A stretch of 39,299 bases of DNA from Streptomyces aurantiacus JA 4570 (GTDB lineage Bacteria; Actinomycetota; Actinomycetes; Streptomycetales; Streptomycetaceae), in the NCBI RefSeq assembly GCF_000414115.1, contig NZ_AOPZ01000036.1:1-39299 (forward strand), given 5' to 3'. Of this stretch, positions 10,069 to 18,128 are shown piece after piece. The first letter of the stretch is position 1. Every line of letters begins with the position of its first letter. The notes under the pieces are model-generated. The model worked only from the letters and a program-made list of their open reading frames with translations. It was not told where the DNA came from and did no database searches. The translations under genes were made by a program, and so were the position numbers.

Positions 10069-10443
10069 CAGCGGTTCTCCTACGTATCGTCTTCGCCCCC
10101 CGACCCGTGTGGCCGGGGAGTTTCCCCGGGCCCGTGTGGCCTGGGGTTTCCCACCGCGGGCCCGTGTGGCCGCGCGGTGGTGGGAGAAGCGCGCCGTATG
10201 TGCGGGCCGGTCTTCGATCGAAGCACCCGGGGTTCGTCTTTTCGTATCCCGGGGGCCACTACCGAGGACCGGCGGCGGCTGGATGCGCCTCTCCATATGG
10301 GGTTGTGATGGCGGGCTCGCGCCCGCGTCCTGCGGTTGTGCCGGTGTCCGGCGGTGTGCCGGTCTCCGGTGATGTGCGGTCTCCGGCGGTGTGCCGGATG
10401 TCACCAGACTACAAAGGGCCGGTGACACTGCGCACGTACAGCA
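10069..10443 (-). promoter_or_regulatory. pnp leader region with direct repeats
   Basis: The rpsO-pnp interval holds no gene. It contains CCCGTGTGGCC three times (10104-10114, 10131-10141, 10161-10171; spacing 27 and 30 bp) and a 15-bp sequence twice (10348-10362 and 10383-10397, period 35), which is itself a partial palindrome. In S. coelicolor this interval is known to carry pnp promoters, and transcripts are cut by RNase III; that is family knowledge, and I cannot place the promoters here. The repeats look like structured leader RNA. Confidence 0.5.
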
Positions 10444-10489
10444 AAGGGAGCGGCCCCCTTCGAGTGCTTCGAGTGGGAACCGCTCCCTT
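10444..10489 (-). terminator. rpsO-pnp hairpin (terminator or RNase III site)
   Basis: A perfect 10-bp stem (10444-10453 with 10480-10489) with a 26-nt loop begins at the rpsO stop codon. In related Streptomyces the rpsO-pnp hairpin attenuates read-through and is an RNase III target. Here the shifted rpsO stop (10489-10491) runs into the stem base, whereas the ancestral stop at 10499-10501 would have left a short gap. Confidence 0.65.
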
Positions 10490-10809
10490 CACGGCGTCTT
10501 ACTTGGCGCCCGCCGCGCCGCGGACTTGGCGCCCGCCGCGCCGCGGCGGATGCCGAGCCGGTCAACCAGGGCACGGAAGCGCTGGATGTCCTTCTTGGCC
10601 AGGTACTGCAGCAGACGGCGGCGCTGACCGACGAGGATCAGCAGACCACGACGGGAGTGGTGGTCGTGCTTGTGCGTCTTCAGGTGCTCGGTCAGGTCCG
10701 AGATGCGGCGGGAGAGCAGCGCGACCTGGACCTCGGGGGAGCCGGTGTCGCCCTCCTTGGTGCCGAACTCGGTCATGATCTGCTTCTTCGTAGCGGCGTC
10801 GAGCGACAC
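10489..10809 (-). CDS. rpsO: 30S ribosomal protein S15, with frameshifted C-terminal extension
   Basis: This is ribosomal protein S15, which binds 16S rRNA early in small-subunit assembly. Residues 1-95 are canonical ([41 protein letters not shown]) and end in [10 protein letters not shown], where S15 proteins of this group normally stop. Here 11 further residues ([11 protein letters not shown]) follow because a perfect 23-bp tandem duplication (10501-10546) moved the old TAA out of frame. The start is GTG at 10809, with AAGGAG 5 nt upstream. The extension is basic, so the protein may still work; an assembly error is the main alternative. Confidence 0.93.
   Translation of the reverse strand: MSLDAATKKQIMTEFGTKEGDTGSPEVQVALLSRRISDLTEHLKTHKHDHHSRRGLLILVGQRRRLLQYLAKKDIQRFRALVDRLGIRRGAAGAKSAARRAPSKTP
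10501..10546. repeat. Perfect 23-bp tandem duplication in the rpsO 3' end
   Basis: Two identical 23-bp units (10501-10523 and 10524-10546) each encode, in the antisense reading, the end of S15 including GAAGAK. Since 23 is not a multiple of three, the second unit is read in another frame and the stop moves from 10499-10501 to 10489-10491. Confidence 0.95.
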
Positions 10810-11026
10810 GCGTACTCCTTGTGATGTCTTCGGTGCCTCCGAGTGCCCCTGGTCTTCGTCTCAGGGGGGCTTCGGTGACTCGGGAGGCTGGGGTCCGCCT
10901 CGGGAGGCGGGATGCCGCGGCGCTTTCCCTGGCCGGGGGCCTTGGGGGTGCGCAGACATGCGGGCGTTACACAGAGTACCAGGCTGGGGGCGGGTGCCCT
11001 CCCGGGCCCGGCTCCCGCCCCGGGCG

Positions 11027-12562
11027 TCAGCTCGTCAGCGCGCGCGCTGACGCGTACACGTCGAAGACCGCGAGGGTCAGCGGCACCAGTGTAAGGAGGA
11101 CGAAGACCTCCGCGATCTCCAGGAAGCGGCCCCAGAAGGGCGTCACGCCGCTGCGTGCGGTGATCAGGCCGATGGCCGTGGTGAGCGCGGCGGTGGCGGC
11201 GATGGCGGCGACGAGCCAGATGGTGCGTACGTCGAGTGCCGCGGTGTCGCCGCTCAGGGCGTCGCGCACCATGCTCTGCGGCGGGTTCAGGCAGAGGCCG
11301 ACGCCGAGCAGGAGCAGGCACGCCAGGCCCGCCGCCAGAGCGGCCGCGACCTGCGCGGTGTAGCGGAAGAGCTGGGCCCGCATCAGCATGGCGACGCCGG
11401 TGGCGAGGGCGAGGAGCCGGGCCCACACGTCGTCCGAGAAGCCGAGGACCGCCGCGGCGCCGACGGACACCAGGGCGCAGCCGCCGACGAGCCCGATGAG
11501 CAGTTCGTGGCCGCGCCGGGCCTGGGCGGCGACGCGTTCGCCGTCGACCGGGTCCTGGGGCGCGGGGTCGGGGTCGGGGTCGGGGTCGTACGTACGTTGC
11601 GAGGCGTGCGGCGGCTCGTAGCCGATGGGCAGCCGGGCGAAGCGCATCGACAGGCCCGGCAGGAAGGCGAGCGCGCCGACGGCGACCGGGGCGCAGAGCG
11701 CGGCGGTCTCGGCGGGTGTCAGTTCACCGAGGCTCGCCGTGAACGTGGCGAAGAGACCGACGGCGGCGGCGAAGGCACACGCCACGAACGGCCCGTCCGC
11801 CCGCGGCGACACCAGGACGAGCACCACCGACGCGATCAGTACGGCCGCGCAGGCGAGCAGGAACTGGAGCTTGCCGATCCCCTGCCCGTCGGCCGGCGGA
11901 ATCAGTCCCGAGCCCGCGACCGCCACGTTCGGCAGCGCGCCGAGGCCGAGCGCTACGGACGCGGCCCGGTCGTCGTAGATCCGGGCCCGGACGCCGGCGA
12001 GGGTGAGCAGCAGCAGGCCCGCGACGGCGGCGAGGATGCCGGGGAGGCCGTGCGGGTCGTGCCGGGGGGCCGCCGTCCAGGTCGCGAAGGCGAGGAGGAC
12101 CGGAAGGACGGCGCCGCCGGTCAGGCCGGCGAGGCGCGTCAGCTCGGCGTTCCAGAGGGAGCGGTCGCGCGTGACCGCGGAGGCGATGGCGTCGGACACG
12201 TCGTCGAAGACGGCCGGGGGCAGCGACGCGGAGAAGGGCCGCAGCGTGAGGAGTTCACCGTCGAGGATGCGCTGGGCGGCGAAGGAGCGGGCGCTGTCGA
12301 GGACCGCGCCGTCACGGCGTACGAGGTGGTAGCCGACCGGGGCGCCTTCGGCGGGGCTCTGCCGGGACAGGCGCAGGATCTCCGGGTAGAGGTCGGCGAC
12401 GGGGACGTCGTCGGGCAGCGCCACGTCGATCCGGCTGTCGGGGGCGACGATGGTGACCCGGCAGAAGCCGAGTCCGGCGGCGGTCCTGGGGGCTGCCGTG
12501 GATGCCGCGGATGCCGTGGTCGCCGTAGCCGGTCCGCCGGCCGCAGAAGTTGTCACGCTCAC
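11027..12562 (-). CDS. eccD: EccD, type VII secretion membrane channel component
   Basis: The 511-aa protein begins with a disordered Ala/Thr-rich stretch, then a ubiquitin-like YukD-type cytosolic domain (about 33-110: CRVTIVAPDSRIDVALPDDVPVADL...), then about eleven hydrophobic helices to the C-terminus. This architecture is that of EccD, which forms the membrane vestibule of the ESX secretion complex with EccB, EccC and EccE. A DPDPDPDP-containing loop separates the two membrane halves (about residue 340). The start is GTG at 12562, with GGGGGAG 6 nt upstream; the longer open frame to 12670 lacks such a site. It is divergent from eccC across 291 bp. A GC-rich self-complementary sequence (11001-11023) may terminate it. 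Confidence 0.92.
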   Translation of the reverse strand: MSVTTSAAGGPATATTASAASTAAPRTAAGLGFCRVTIVAPDSRIDVALPDDVPVADLYPEILRLSRQSPAEGAPVGYHLVRRDGAVLDSARSFAAQRILDGELLTLRPFSASLPPAVFDDVSDAIASAVTRDRSLWNAELTRLAGLTGGAVLPVLLAFATWTAAPRHDPHGLPGILAAVAGLLLLTLAGVRARIYDDRAASVALGLGALPNVAVAGSGLIPPADGQGIGKLQFLLACAAVLIASVVLVLVSPRADGPFVACAFAAAVGLFATFTASLGELTPAETAALCAPVAVGALAFLPGLSMRFARLPIGYEPPHASQRTYDPDPDPDPAPQDPVDGERVAAQARRGHELLIGLVGGCALVSVGAAAVLGFSDDVWARLLALATGVAMLMRAQLFRYTAQVAAALAAGLACLLLLGVGLCLNPPQSMVRDALSGDTAALDVRTIWLVAAIAATAALTTAIGLITARSGVTPFWGRFLEIAEVFVLLTLVPLTLAVFDVYASARALTS

Positions 12563-12760
12563 CCGCTGCTCCCCCTTGCCCAAGACCCCATGCCCAAGGC
12601 TCCTTGCCCGGACCCCATGCGCGGGCCGCCGCCCACCCCGCAGCCCGCCATGGCCGAAATCCGAACGCACCCGTCACCGGGGCCACCGCGAACGGCCGGT
12701 TTTCTTCGCTCAGTTCGCAGATGCTCACGCGAACCAGAGAAACTCTATCGCCCCACGGGA

Positions 12761-12779
12761 TGACGTGTGTCAGTAGGAT
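12761..12779 (+). promoter_or_regulatory. Possible eccC promoter element and inverted repeat
   Basis: TAGGAT (12774-12779) fits the Streptomyces -10 pattern, about 75 bp before the eccC start. It is directly preceded by TGAC-GTGT-GTCA (12761-12772), a small inverted repeat that could be an operator. No good -35 was found, so this is tentative. Confidence 0.25.
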
Positions 12780-12853
12780 CGCGAGTCGGCCGACATTCGC
12801 CCTCGCGAGGTCACAGGGGCATTTCCGCACTCTGGCAAGGGAATTGGTGGGCA

Positions 12854-15800
12854 GTGAGCCACATCATCGTCAAGCGACCGCCGCGGGCTCTGCCGTCCGA
12901 GGTGCCCACGGCGGAGGTCGTTCTGCAACCGCCCCCTGAGCTGCCGCGCGGCCAACAAGAGGGCGCGCTCATGCAGTTGCTGCCGATGCTGGGCATGGGC
13001 GGCTCCGTGGTGTTCTTCTTCATGCCCACGGCGCATCCGTTCATGAGGATCATGGGCGTGGTGATGATCGCGTCGACCATCGCGATGGCCGTGGCGATGC
13101 TCATCCGTCACCGTCGCGGGACCCAGGGTCAGTTGGCCGATATGCGTCGCGACTATCTTCGATACCTGGCGCAAACACGACGCGCCGCCGTCACCGCGGC
13201 GCGGGCGCAGCGGGACGCCCAGTACTACCTCCACCCTTCACCCGATCAGCTGTGGGCGCTCGTCGCCGAGGGCAGCCGCGTGTGGGAACGGCGGCCGGGC
13301 GACCCGGACTTCGGGCAGGTGCGCGTCGGCCTCGGTCCGCAGGCGCTCGCCACACCGCTGCGCGCGCCGGAGACAGCCCCGGTCGACGACCTCGAACCGC
13401 TGACCGCCGGAGCGATGCAGCGCTTCCTCGCCGCGCACACCACGGTGGCGGACCTGCCGATGGCCGTGTCCCTGCGGGCCTTCTACCACCTGACGGTGAG
13501 CGGTGAGCCGGAGGCGGTCCACGCCACGGCGCGCGCCCTGACGGCCTCGCTCGTCTCGCTGCACTCGCCCCAGGACGTGGTCGTCGCCGTCGCGGCCGGC
13601 CAGGACGCGGCCGCCCACTGGGAGTGGACGAAGTGGCTCCCGCACTGCCAGGCGCCCGACGCGACAGACGGCGCGGGCTCGCGCCGCCTGATCAGCAACG
13701 ATCCGCGGGAGCTCGAGCAGCTCCTCGGCGCCCGCCTCTCCGGCCGCCCGCGCTTCCAGCCGTCCGGCACGCCGGTGCCGGACGAGCCGCACGTCGTCGT
13801 CGTGCTGGACGGCGTCACGCTCTCGCCGGACTCCCCGCTCGCCACGGCGGAGGGACTGCAGGGCGTCACGGTCGTCGAGGTCGTGCCGGGCGAGCCGGCG
13901 GGCGGACGCGGTGACCTGTCGGTCGTCGTACGGCCGAAGGAGCTGCGCATGGAGTCCGGGCACGGCCTGGTGTACGAGGGCACTCCCGACACGCTCTCGT
14001 ACGAGGCCGCCGAGGCCCTTGCCCGGCAGCTCGCCCCGCTGCGCGTCGCGTCGGGCGGTGACGACGACCAGCCGCTGCTCGCCAATCTGGACTTCACCGA
14101 CCTGCTGAGTCTCGGCGACGCCGCGTCGGTGGACACGGCCCGCACCTGGCGGCCGCGCTCCCTCGCCGAACGGCTGCGCGTCCCGATCGGGGTGGGCGAG
14201 GACGGCCGCCCGGTGATGCTCGACCTCAAGGAAGCCGCCCAGGAGGGCATGGGGCCGCACGGACTGTGCGTCGGAGCTACGGGTTCCGGCAAGTCGGAGC
14301 TGCTGCGCACCCTCGTACTCGGCCTCGCCGTCACCCACTCCTCGGAGACGCTGAACTTCGTCCTGGCCGACTTCAAGGGCGGCGCGACCTTCGCGGGCAT
14401 GGCCCAACTGCCGCACGTCGCCGCGATGATCACCAACCTCGCGGACGACCTGGCGCTCGTGGACCGCATGGGCGACTCCATCCGCGGCGAGCTGAACCGC
14501 CGCCAGGAACTCCTTCGCGACGCGGGCAACTACGCGAACATCCACGACTACGAGAAGGCGCGGGCGGCGGGCGCGCCCCTGACGCCCATCCCCTCCCTCG
14601 TCCTCGTCATCGACGAGTTCAGCGAACTCCTCACCGCCAAGCCCGATTTCATCGACATGTTCGTGCAGATCGGCCGCATCGGCCGCTCGCTCGGCGTGCA
14701 TCTGCTGCTTGCCTCGCAGCGCCTGGAGGAGGGGCGGCTTCGCGGCCTGGAGACGTACCTCTCGTATCGCGTGGGACTGCGCACGTTCTCCGTCGCGGAG
14801 TCCCGCGCGGCGCTGGGCGTGGCCGATGCCTATCACCTGCCGAACGTGCCCGGCTCCGGCTATCTCAAGTTCGGCACGGACGAAATGGTGCGCTTCAAGG
14901 CCGCGTACGTGTCCGGTGCCTATCGACCCGGTTCGGCGCGGGCCGCCGCGCTCGGCGGGCCACTTCCGGTGGACCGGCGGCCGGTGCTGTTCACGGCGGC
15001 CGAGGTGCCGGTGCGGTACGCGCCGGCCGCGGTGCCCGATCCCCGGGCCGCCGCGGCCCCGGACGCCGACGACGCGCTGGCCGACACGGTGCTCGACGTG
15101 ATCGTGGGCCGCATCGAGGCCCGCGGTCCTGCCGCGCACCAGGTGTGGCTGCCGCCGCTGGACAGCCCGCCCTCGCTGGACGCGCTGCTTCCGGGGCTCA
15201 CGGCCGTGCCCGGACGCGGTCTCACCCAGCCCGGGTACGAGGGCGCGGGCCGCCTCGTCGTACCGATCGGCCTGGTCGACAAGCCGTACGAGCAGCGCCG
15301 CGACCCCCTCTGGTGCGACTTCGCGGGCGCGGCCGGGCATCTGCAGATCCTGGGCGGCCCGCAGTCCGGCAAGTCGACCCTGCTGCGCTCCCTGATCGCG
15401 TCCTTCGCGCTCACCCACACGCCGCACGAAGTGCAGTTCTACGGCCTCGACTTCGGCGGTGGCGGCCTGTCGGCGGTCGCGGGCCTGCCGCACGTCGGCG
15501 GGGTCGCGTCCCGCCTGGATCCGGAGCGGGTGCGACGGACGGTCGCCGAGGTGTACGGCGTCCTGTCGCGCCGCGAGGAGTACTTCCGGGCGTCGGGCAT
15601 CGCGTCGATCGCCGACTTCCGGGCGCGCCGGGCGCGCGGCGACATCGCCGTCACGGACCAGCCGTGGGGCGATGTCTTCCTGGTGATCGACGGGTGGGGC
15701 AACTTCCGTTCCGAGTACGAGGCGTTGGAGGAGCACATCCTCGACATCGCGGCACGGGGCCTCGGCTACGGCGTCCATCTGATCCTCGCCGCGTCCCGGT

Positions 15801-16831
15801 CGATGGAGGTCCGCGCGAACCTCAAGGACCACCTGGTGAACCGCCTGGAGCTGCGGCTCGGCGACACGATGGACTCCGAGTTCGACCGCAAGGTGGCTGC
15901 CAACGTGCCCGCGGGGGTGCCCGGCCGCGGCCAGTCACCGCAGAAGCAGCACTTCATGGCGGCAGTGCCGCGTATCGACGGCGTCTCGTCGGACGCGGAC
16001 CTCGCCGATGCGACGGCCGCGCTCGCCGCCGAGGTCTCCCGCCACTGGACGCTGTCTGCGGCGCCGCGGGTCCGGCTGCTCCCCCGCGAACTCCCCGCGG
16101 AACAGCTGCCTCCGGGCCACGCGTTTCCAGGCCGGGGCGTGTCCTTCGCCCTCGACGAGTCCCATCTCGAACCCGTCTTCGTCGACTTCGAGCAGGACCC
16201 GTTCTTCCTGGTCTTCGGCGAGAGCGAGGCGGGCAAGTCGAACCTGTTGCGTCTCCTCATCCAGCGCCTGACGGAGCGCTACAGCGGCGACGCCTGCAAA
16301 CTCTTCGTGATCGACAACCGCCGTTCGCTCCTGGACGTCACCCCGGCCTCGCACCTGGCGGAGTACGTACCGATGTCGAACGCCATGGAGCATCACGTCG
16401 ACGCCCTCGCCCAGCTCATGCAGCGCCGCACTCCCGCCCCGGACGTCACCGCACAGCAGCTGCGCGACCGCACCTGGTGGTCGGGCCCGACGGTGTTCGT
16501 GATCGTGGACGACTACGACCTCGTCTCGACGTCCGGCGGCAACCCGCTCGGCAAGCTCGCCGAGCTGCTCCCCTTCGCCCGGGACGTGGGCGTCCGCTTC
16601 ATCATCGCGCGCTCGACCGCGGGCGCGAGCCGGGCGGCGTACGAACCCTTCATGCAACGCATGCTGGAACTCGGGGCTCAGGGTGTGGTCATGGCGGGCG
16701 ACCCCGGCGAGGGCGACGTCCTCGGCGGGGTGCGGCCTCGGCCGATGCCGGCGGGGCGGGGCATTTTCGTCTCGCGGAAGCGGGGGAAGCCGCTGGTCCA
16801 GACGGGGTTGGTGACTGGGAGTACTACGTGA
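12854..16831 (+). CDS. eccC: EccC, FtsK/SpoIIIE-type ATPase motor of type VII secretion
   Basis: This 1325-aa protein is the ATPase that recognises and drives export of WXG100 substrates. Two membrane helices lie near residues 40-75. Three FtsK-type ATPase domains follow: Walker A GATGSGKS at 474-481 with Walker B LVIDEFSE (D587, E588); GGPQSGKST at 834-842 with VFLVIDGWGN; and GESEAGKS at 1122-1129 with VIVDDYD. Only the first has the classical catalytic DE pair, as usual for EccC. All three domains are in one chain, unlike mycobacterial ESX-1, where the protein is split in two. The start is GTG at 12854 (MSHIIVKRPPRALP), the typical EccC beginning; upstream in-frame codons to 12767 are not family-like. 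Confidence 0.95.
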   Translation: MSHIIVKRPPRALPSEVPTAEVVLQPPPELPRGQQEGALMQLLPMLGMGGSVVFFFMPTAHPFMRIMGVVMIASTIAMAVAMLIRHRRGTQGQLADMRRDYLRYLAQTRRAAVTAARAQRDAQYYLHPSPDQLWALVAEGSRVWERRPGDPDFGQVRVGLGPQALATPLRAPETAPVDDLEPLTAGAMQRFLAAHTTVADLPMAVSLRAFYHLTVSGEPEAVHATARALTASLVSLHSPQDVVVAVAAGQDAAAHWEWTKWLPHCQAPDATDGAGSRRLISNDPRELEQLLGARLSGRPRFQPSGTPVPDEPHVVVVLDGVTLSPDSPLATAEGLQGVTVVEVVPGEPAGGRGDLSVVVRPKELRMESGHGLVYEGTPDTLSYEAAEALARQLAPLRVASGGDDDQPLLANLDFTDLLSLGDAASVDTARTWRPRSLAERLRVPIGVGEDGRPVMLDLKEAAQEGMGPHGLCVGATGSGKSELLRTLVLGLAVTHSSETLNFVLADFKGGATFAGMAQLPHVAAMITNLADDLALVDRMGDSIRGELNRRQELLRDAGNYANIHDYEKARAAGAPLTPIPSLVLVIDEFSELLTAKPDFIDMFVQIGRIGRSLGVHLLLASQRLEEGRLRGLETYLSYRVGLRTFSVAESRAALGVADAYHLPNVPGSGYLKFGTDEMVRFKAAYVSGAYRPGSARAAALGGPLPVDRRPVLFTAAEVPVRYAPAAVPDPRAAAAPDADDALADTVLDVIVGRIEARGPAAHQVWLPPLDSPPSLDALLPGLTAVPGRGLTQPGYEGAGRLVVPIGLVDKPYEQRRDPLWCDFAGAAGHLQILGGPQSGKSTLLRSLIASFALTHTPHEVQFYGLDFGGGGLSAVAGLPHVGGVASRLDPERVRRTVAEVYGVLSRREEYFRASGIASIADFRARRARGDIAVTDQPWGDVFLVIDGWGNFRSEYEALEEHILDIAARGLGYGVHLILAASRSMEVRANLKDHLVNRLELRLGDTMDSEFDRKVAANVPAGVPGRGQSPQKQHFMAAVPRIDGVSSDADLADATAALAAEVSRHWTLSAAPRVRLLPRELPAEQLPPGHAFPGRGVSFALDESHLEPVFVDFEQDPFFLVFGESEAGKSNLLRLLIQRLTERYSGDACKLFVIDNRRSLLDVTPASHLAEYVPMSNAMEHHVDALAQLMQRRTPAPDVTAQQLRDRTWWSGPTVFVIVDDYDLVSTSGGNPLGKLAELLPFARDVGVRFIIARSTAGASRAAYEPFMQRMLELGAQGVVMAGDPGEGDVLGGVRPRPMPAGRGIFVSRKRGKPLVQTGLVTGSTT

Positions 16832-16899
16832 CAGTGCGCGAAGTAGGGTGTGCGCACAGTTCGTCCGCACGTCGTACGTCGGGAAGGGGCCGCTTCACC

Positions 16900-17226
16900 A
16901 TGGCCGAGGCACAGAACGAGGCGCAGGAGCAGGGCCGGGAGTCGGAGCAGGACGTCAAGGCGCGCAAGGAGCGGGAGAAGAACGAGCTCTACGCGCTCGA
17001 CATCTCCGACGTCGAGTGGCACGGCGCGCCGGGCACCGAGACACACGAGGAGCGCGTCGAGATCGCGTACCTGCCCGGCGGCGCCGTCGCCATGCGGTCC
17101 TCACTCGAACCGGACACGGTCCTGCGCTACACCGAGGCGGAGTGGACTGCGTTCGTACTCGGGGCGCGGGACGGGGAGTTCGACCTGGAGCCGTCGCCGG
17201 GGGATGGCGGTACGGCGGCGGAGTAG
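16900..17226 (+). CDS. DUF397-domain protein
   Basis: A 108-aa acidic protein. The first 35 residues are charged and helical (QNEAQEQGRESEQDVKARKE). The second part follows the DUF397 pattern: a tryptophan (W40), EERVEIAYLPGGAVAMRSS, then LRYTEAEWTAFVLGARDGEFDL. DUF397 proteins are numerous in Streptomyces and often sit beside XRE-type regulators, sometimes acting as their antagonists; here no such regulator is adjacent. It lies 68 bp after eccC on the same strand, with GGGAAGGGG upstream, so it may be co-transcribed with the secretion motor. A gene of this kind occupies the same place in S. coelicolor, as I recall. Its exact role is unknown. Confidence 0.85.
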   Translation: MAEAQNEAQEQGRESEQDVKARKEREKNELYALDISDVEWHGAPGTETHEERVEIAYLPGGAVAMRSSLEPDTVLRYTEAEWTAFVLGARDGEFDLEPSPGDGGTAAE

Positions 17227-17303
17227 GGAGCAGGCGGCCTGGAAGCAGATCGCCCAGGGCGGCACCCTGGCGCTCGACGAGCTCAAGGAAGCCGGCAGCA
17301 GAA

Positions 17304-17336
17304 CGGGGTGGGCACCTCCCGCGCGTACCCACCCCG
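17304..17336. terminator. Terminator between convergent DUF397 and esxA genes
   Basis: A perfect 9-bp stem (17304-17312 with 17328-17336, loop 15 nt) lies in the 133-bp space between two convergent genes and can serve both strands. Confidence 0.65.
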
Positions 17337-17359
17337 ATGTTCCGTACCGGTACCCGGCC

Positions 17360-17662
17360 TCACTGGAAGTAGCTGGCCCCCTTCAGGTCGCCACCCCGGT
17401 AGTCACCGCCGGCCTGGCCGACCTTCTGGCCGATCTGCATGAGGGCCGTGTGGATCGCCGACGCGTGCTTGTCCCACTCCTTCTGCTTCAGGAGGTACGC
17501 CTGGTGGGCCTCGCCTTCCCACCCTTCGGCGACCTTGGCCACTGCCCGCTTGATATCGGCGAGGTCGGACTCCAACTGCTTGGCCTGAATGCCGAGTTCG
17601 GTGGTGATGGCGTCAAGGCCGCCGTATTTGACAGCGAGTTCGTCGAAATTGCCGCTTGCCAT
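17360..17662 (-). CDS. esxA: WXG100 protein, EsxA-type, with YxxxD export motif
   Basis: A 100-aa helical-hairpin protein of the WXG100 family, the small dimeric substrates of type VII secretion. The turn motif W-E-G is at 48-50, between two amphipathic helices. Near the C-terminus YRGGD (88-92) fits the YxxxD/E export signal read by EccC. The start is ATG at 17662 with a GGGGATGGGA site; the longer frame to 17698 is unlikely. It lies 59 bp downstream of another WXG100 gene, and the two products should form a heterodimer. The esxA/esxB names follow the S. coelicolor esxBA order from memory. In that species the pair is required for normal sporulation. Confidence 0.9.
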   Translation of the reverse strand: MASGNFDELAVKYGGLDAITTELGIQAKQLESDLADIKRAVAKVAEGWEGEAHQAYLLKQKEWDKHASAIHTALMQIGQKVGQAGGDYRGGDLKGASYFQ

Positions 17663-17721
17663 GCTGGTCCCATCCCCTGGTGTTTTCGGCCGGACCACGA
17701 CGGCCCGGAGAACGGCTCAGC

Positions 17722-18060
17722 TCAGTAGCTGCTGATGGCCGAGTTCTTGCCGCCGTAGTCCACGTCGATACTGTTCATGGTCGCGCGGACCTCGTCCTCG
17801 AGCCGGTCCTTGTCCTTGCGGTTGGCGCTGATGCCGTCCAGGAAGTCCACGAGGATGCGGCCGATCGCCTGCATGTGCTGGTTGATCTCGGTCTGCTTCT
17901 TGTCGAAGGCGTGCGCACCGATGCCGCGCCAGTTTGCCTCCATGGTGTCCAGCGTCCCCTGCAAACGCCTGAGCTGCTTCTGGACCGAGTCGTACTTGTC
18001 GACGATCTCCTTCTCCAGGAGCGCGACTTCTTGGTCATTCAGCTTCCGGCCGTCGGCCAT
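17722..18060 (-). CDS. esxB: WXG100 protein, EsxB-type partner
   Basis: A 112-aa WXG100 protein with W-R-G at residues 44-46 between two long charged helices. It has no YxxxD/E motif (the tail is DYGGKNSAISSY), so it probably relies on its EsxA partner for targeting. The start ATG at 18060 has a strong TAAGGAGAG site 7 nt upstream. It is 68 bp downstream of the mycosin gene at 18129-19418 and 59 bp upstream of esxA, all on the minus strand, consistent with one transcript or an internal promoter. Confidence 0.9.
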   Translation of the reverse strand: MADGRKLNDQEVALLEKEIVDKYDSVQKQLRRLQGTLDTMEANWRGIGAHAFDKKQTEINQHMQAIGRILVDFLDGISANRKDKDRLEDEVRATMNSIDVDYGGKNSAISSY

Positions 18061-18128
18061 GGGCGGGCTCTCCTTACCTAGACGTTCAGGCTGTCGTTGA
18101 CGCTTGTCAGTGCTACTTGGGCCTGATC

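Noticed and set aside
10069..10428. N-terminal extension of PNPase by 120 codons
   Set aside because: The extension is Arg/Pro-rich low complexity across leader repeats; the GTG at 10068 has a proper ribosome site and gives the known N-terminus.
13238..15832. 864-codon minus-strand open frame opposite eccC
   Set aside because: Antisense shadow of eccC with an Arg/Glu/Ala-rich product and no domain; eccC on the plus strand shows three intact ATPase motifs.
14266..16899. Long plus-strand frame running into the DUF397 gene
   Set aside because: The upstream part is an out-of-frame reading of eccC; only the portion from the ATG at 16900, with its own ribosome site, looks like protein.
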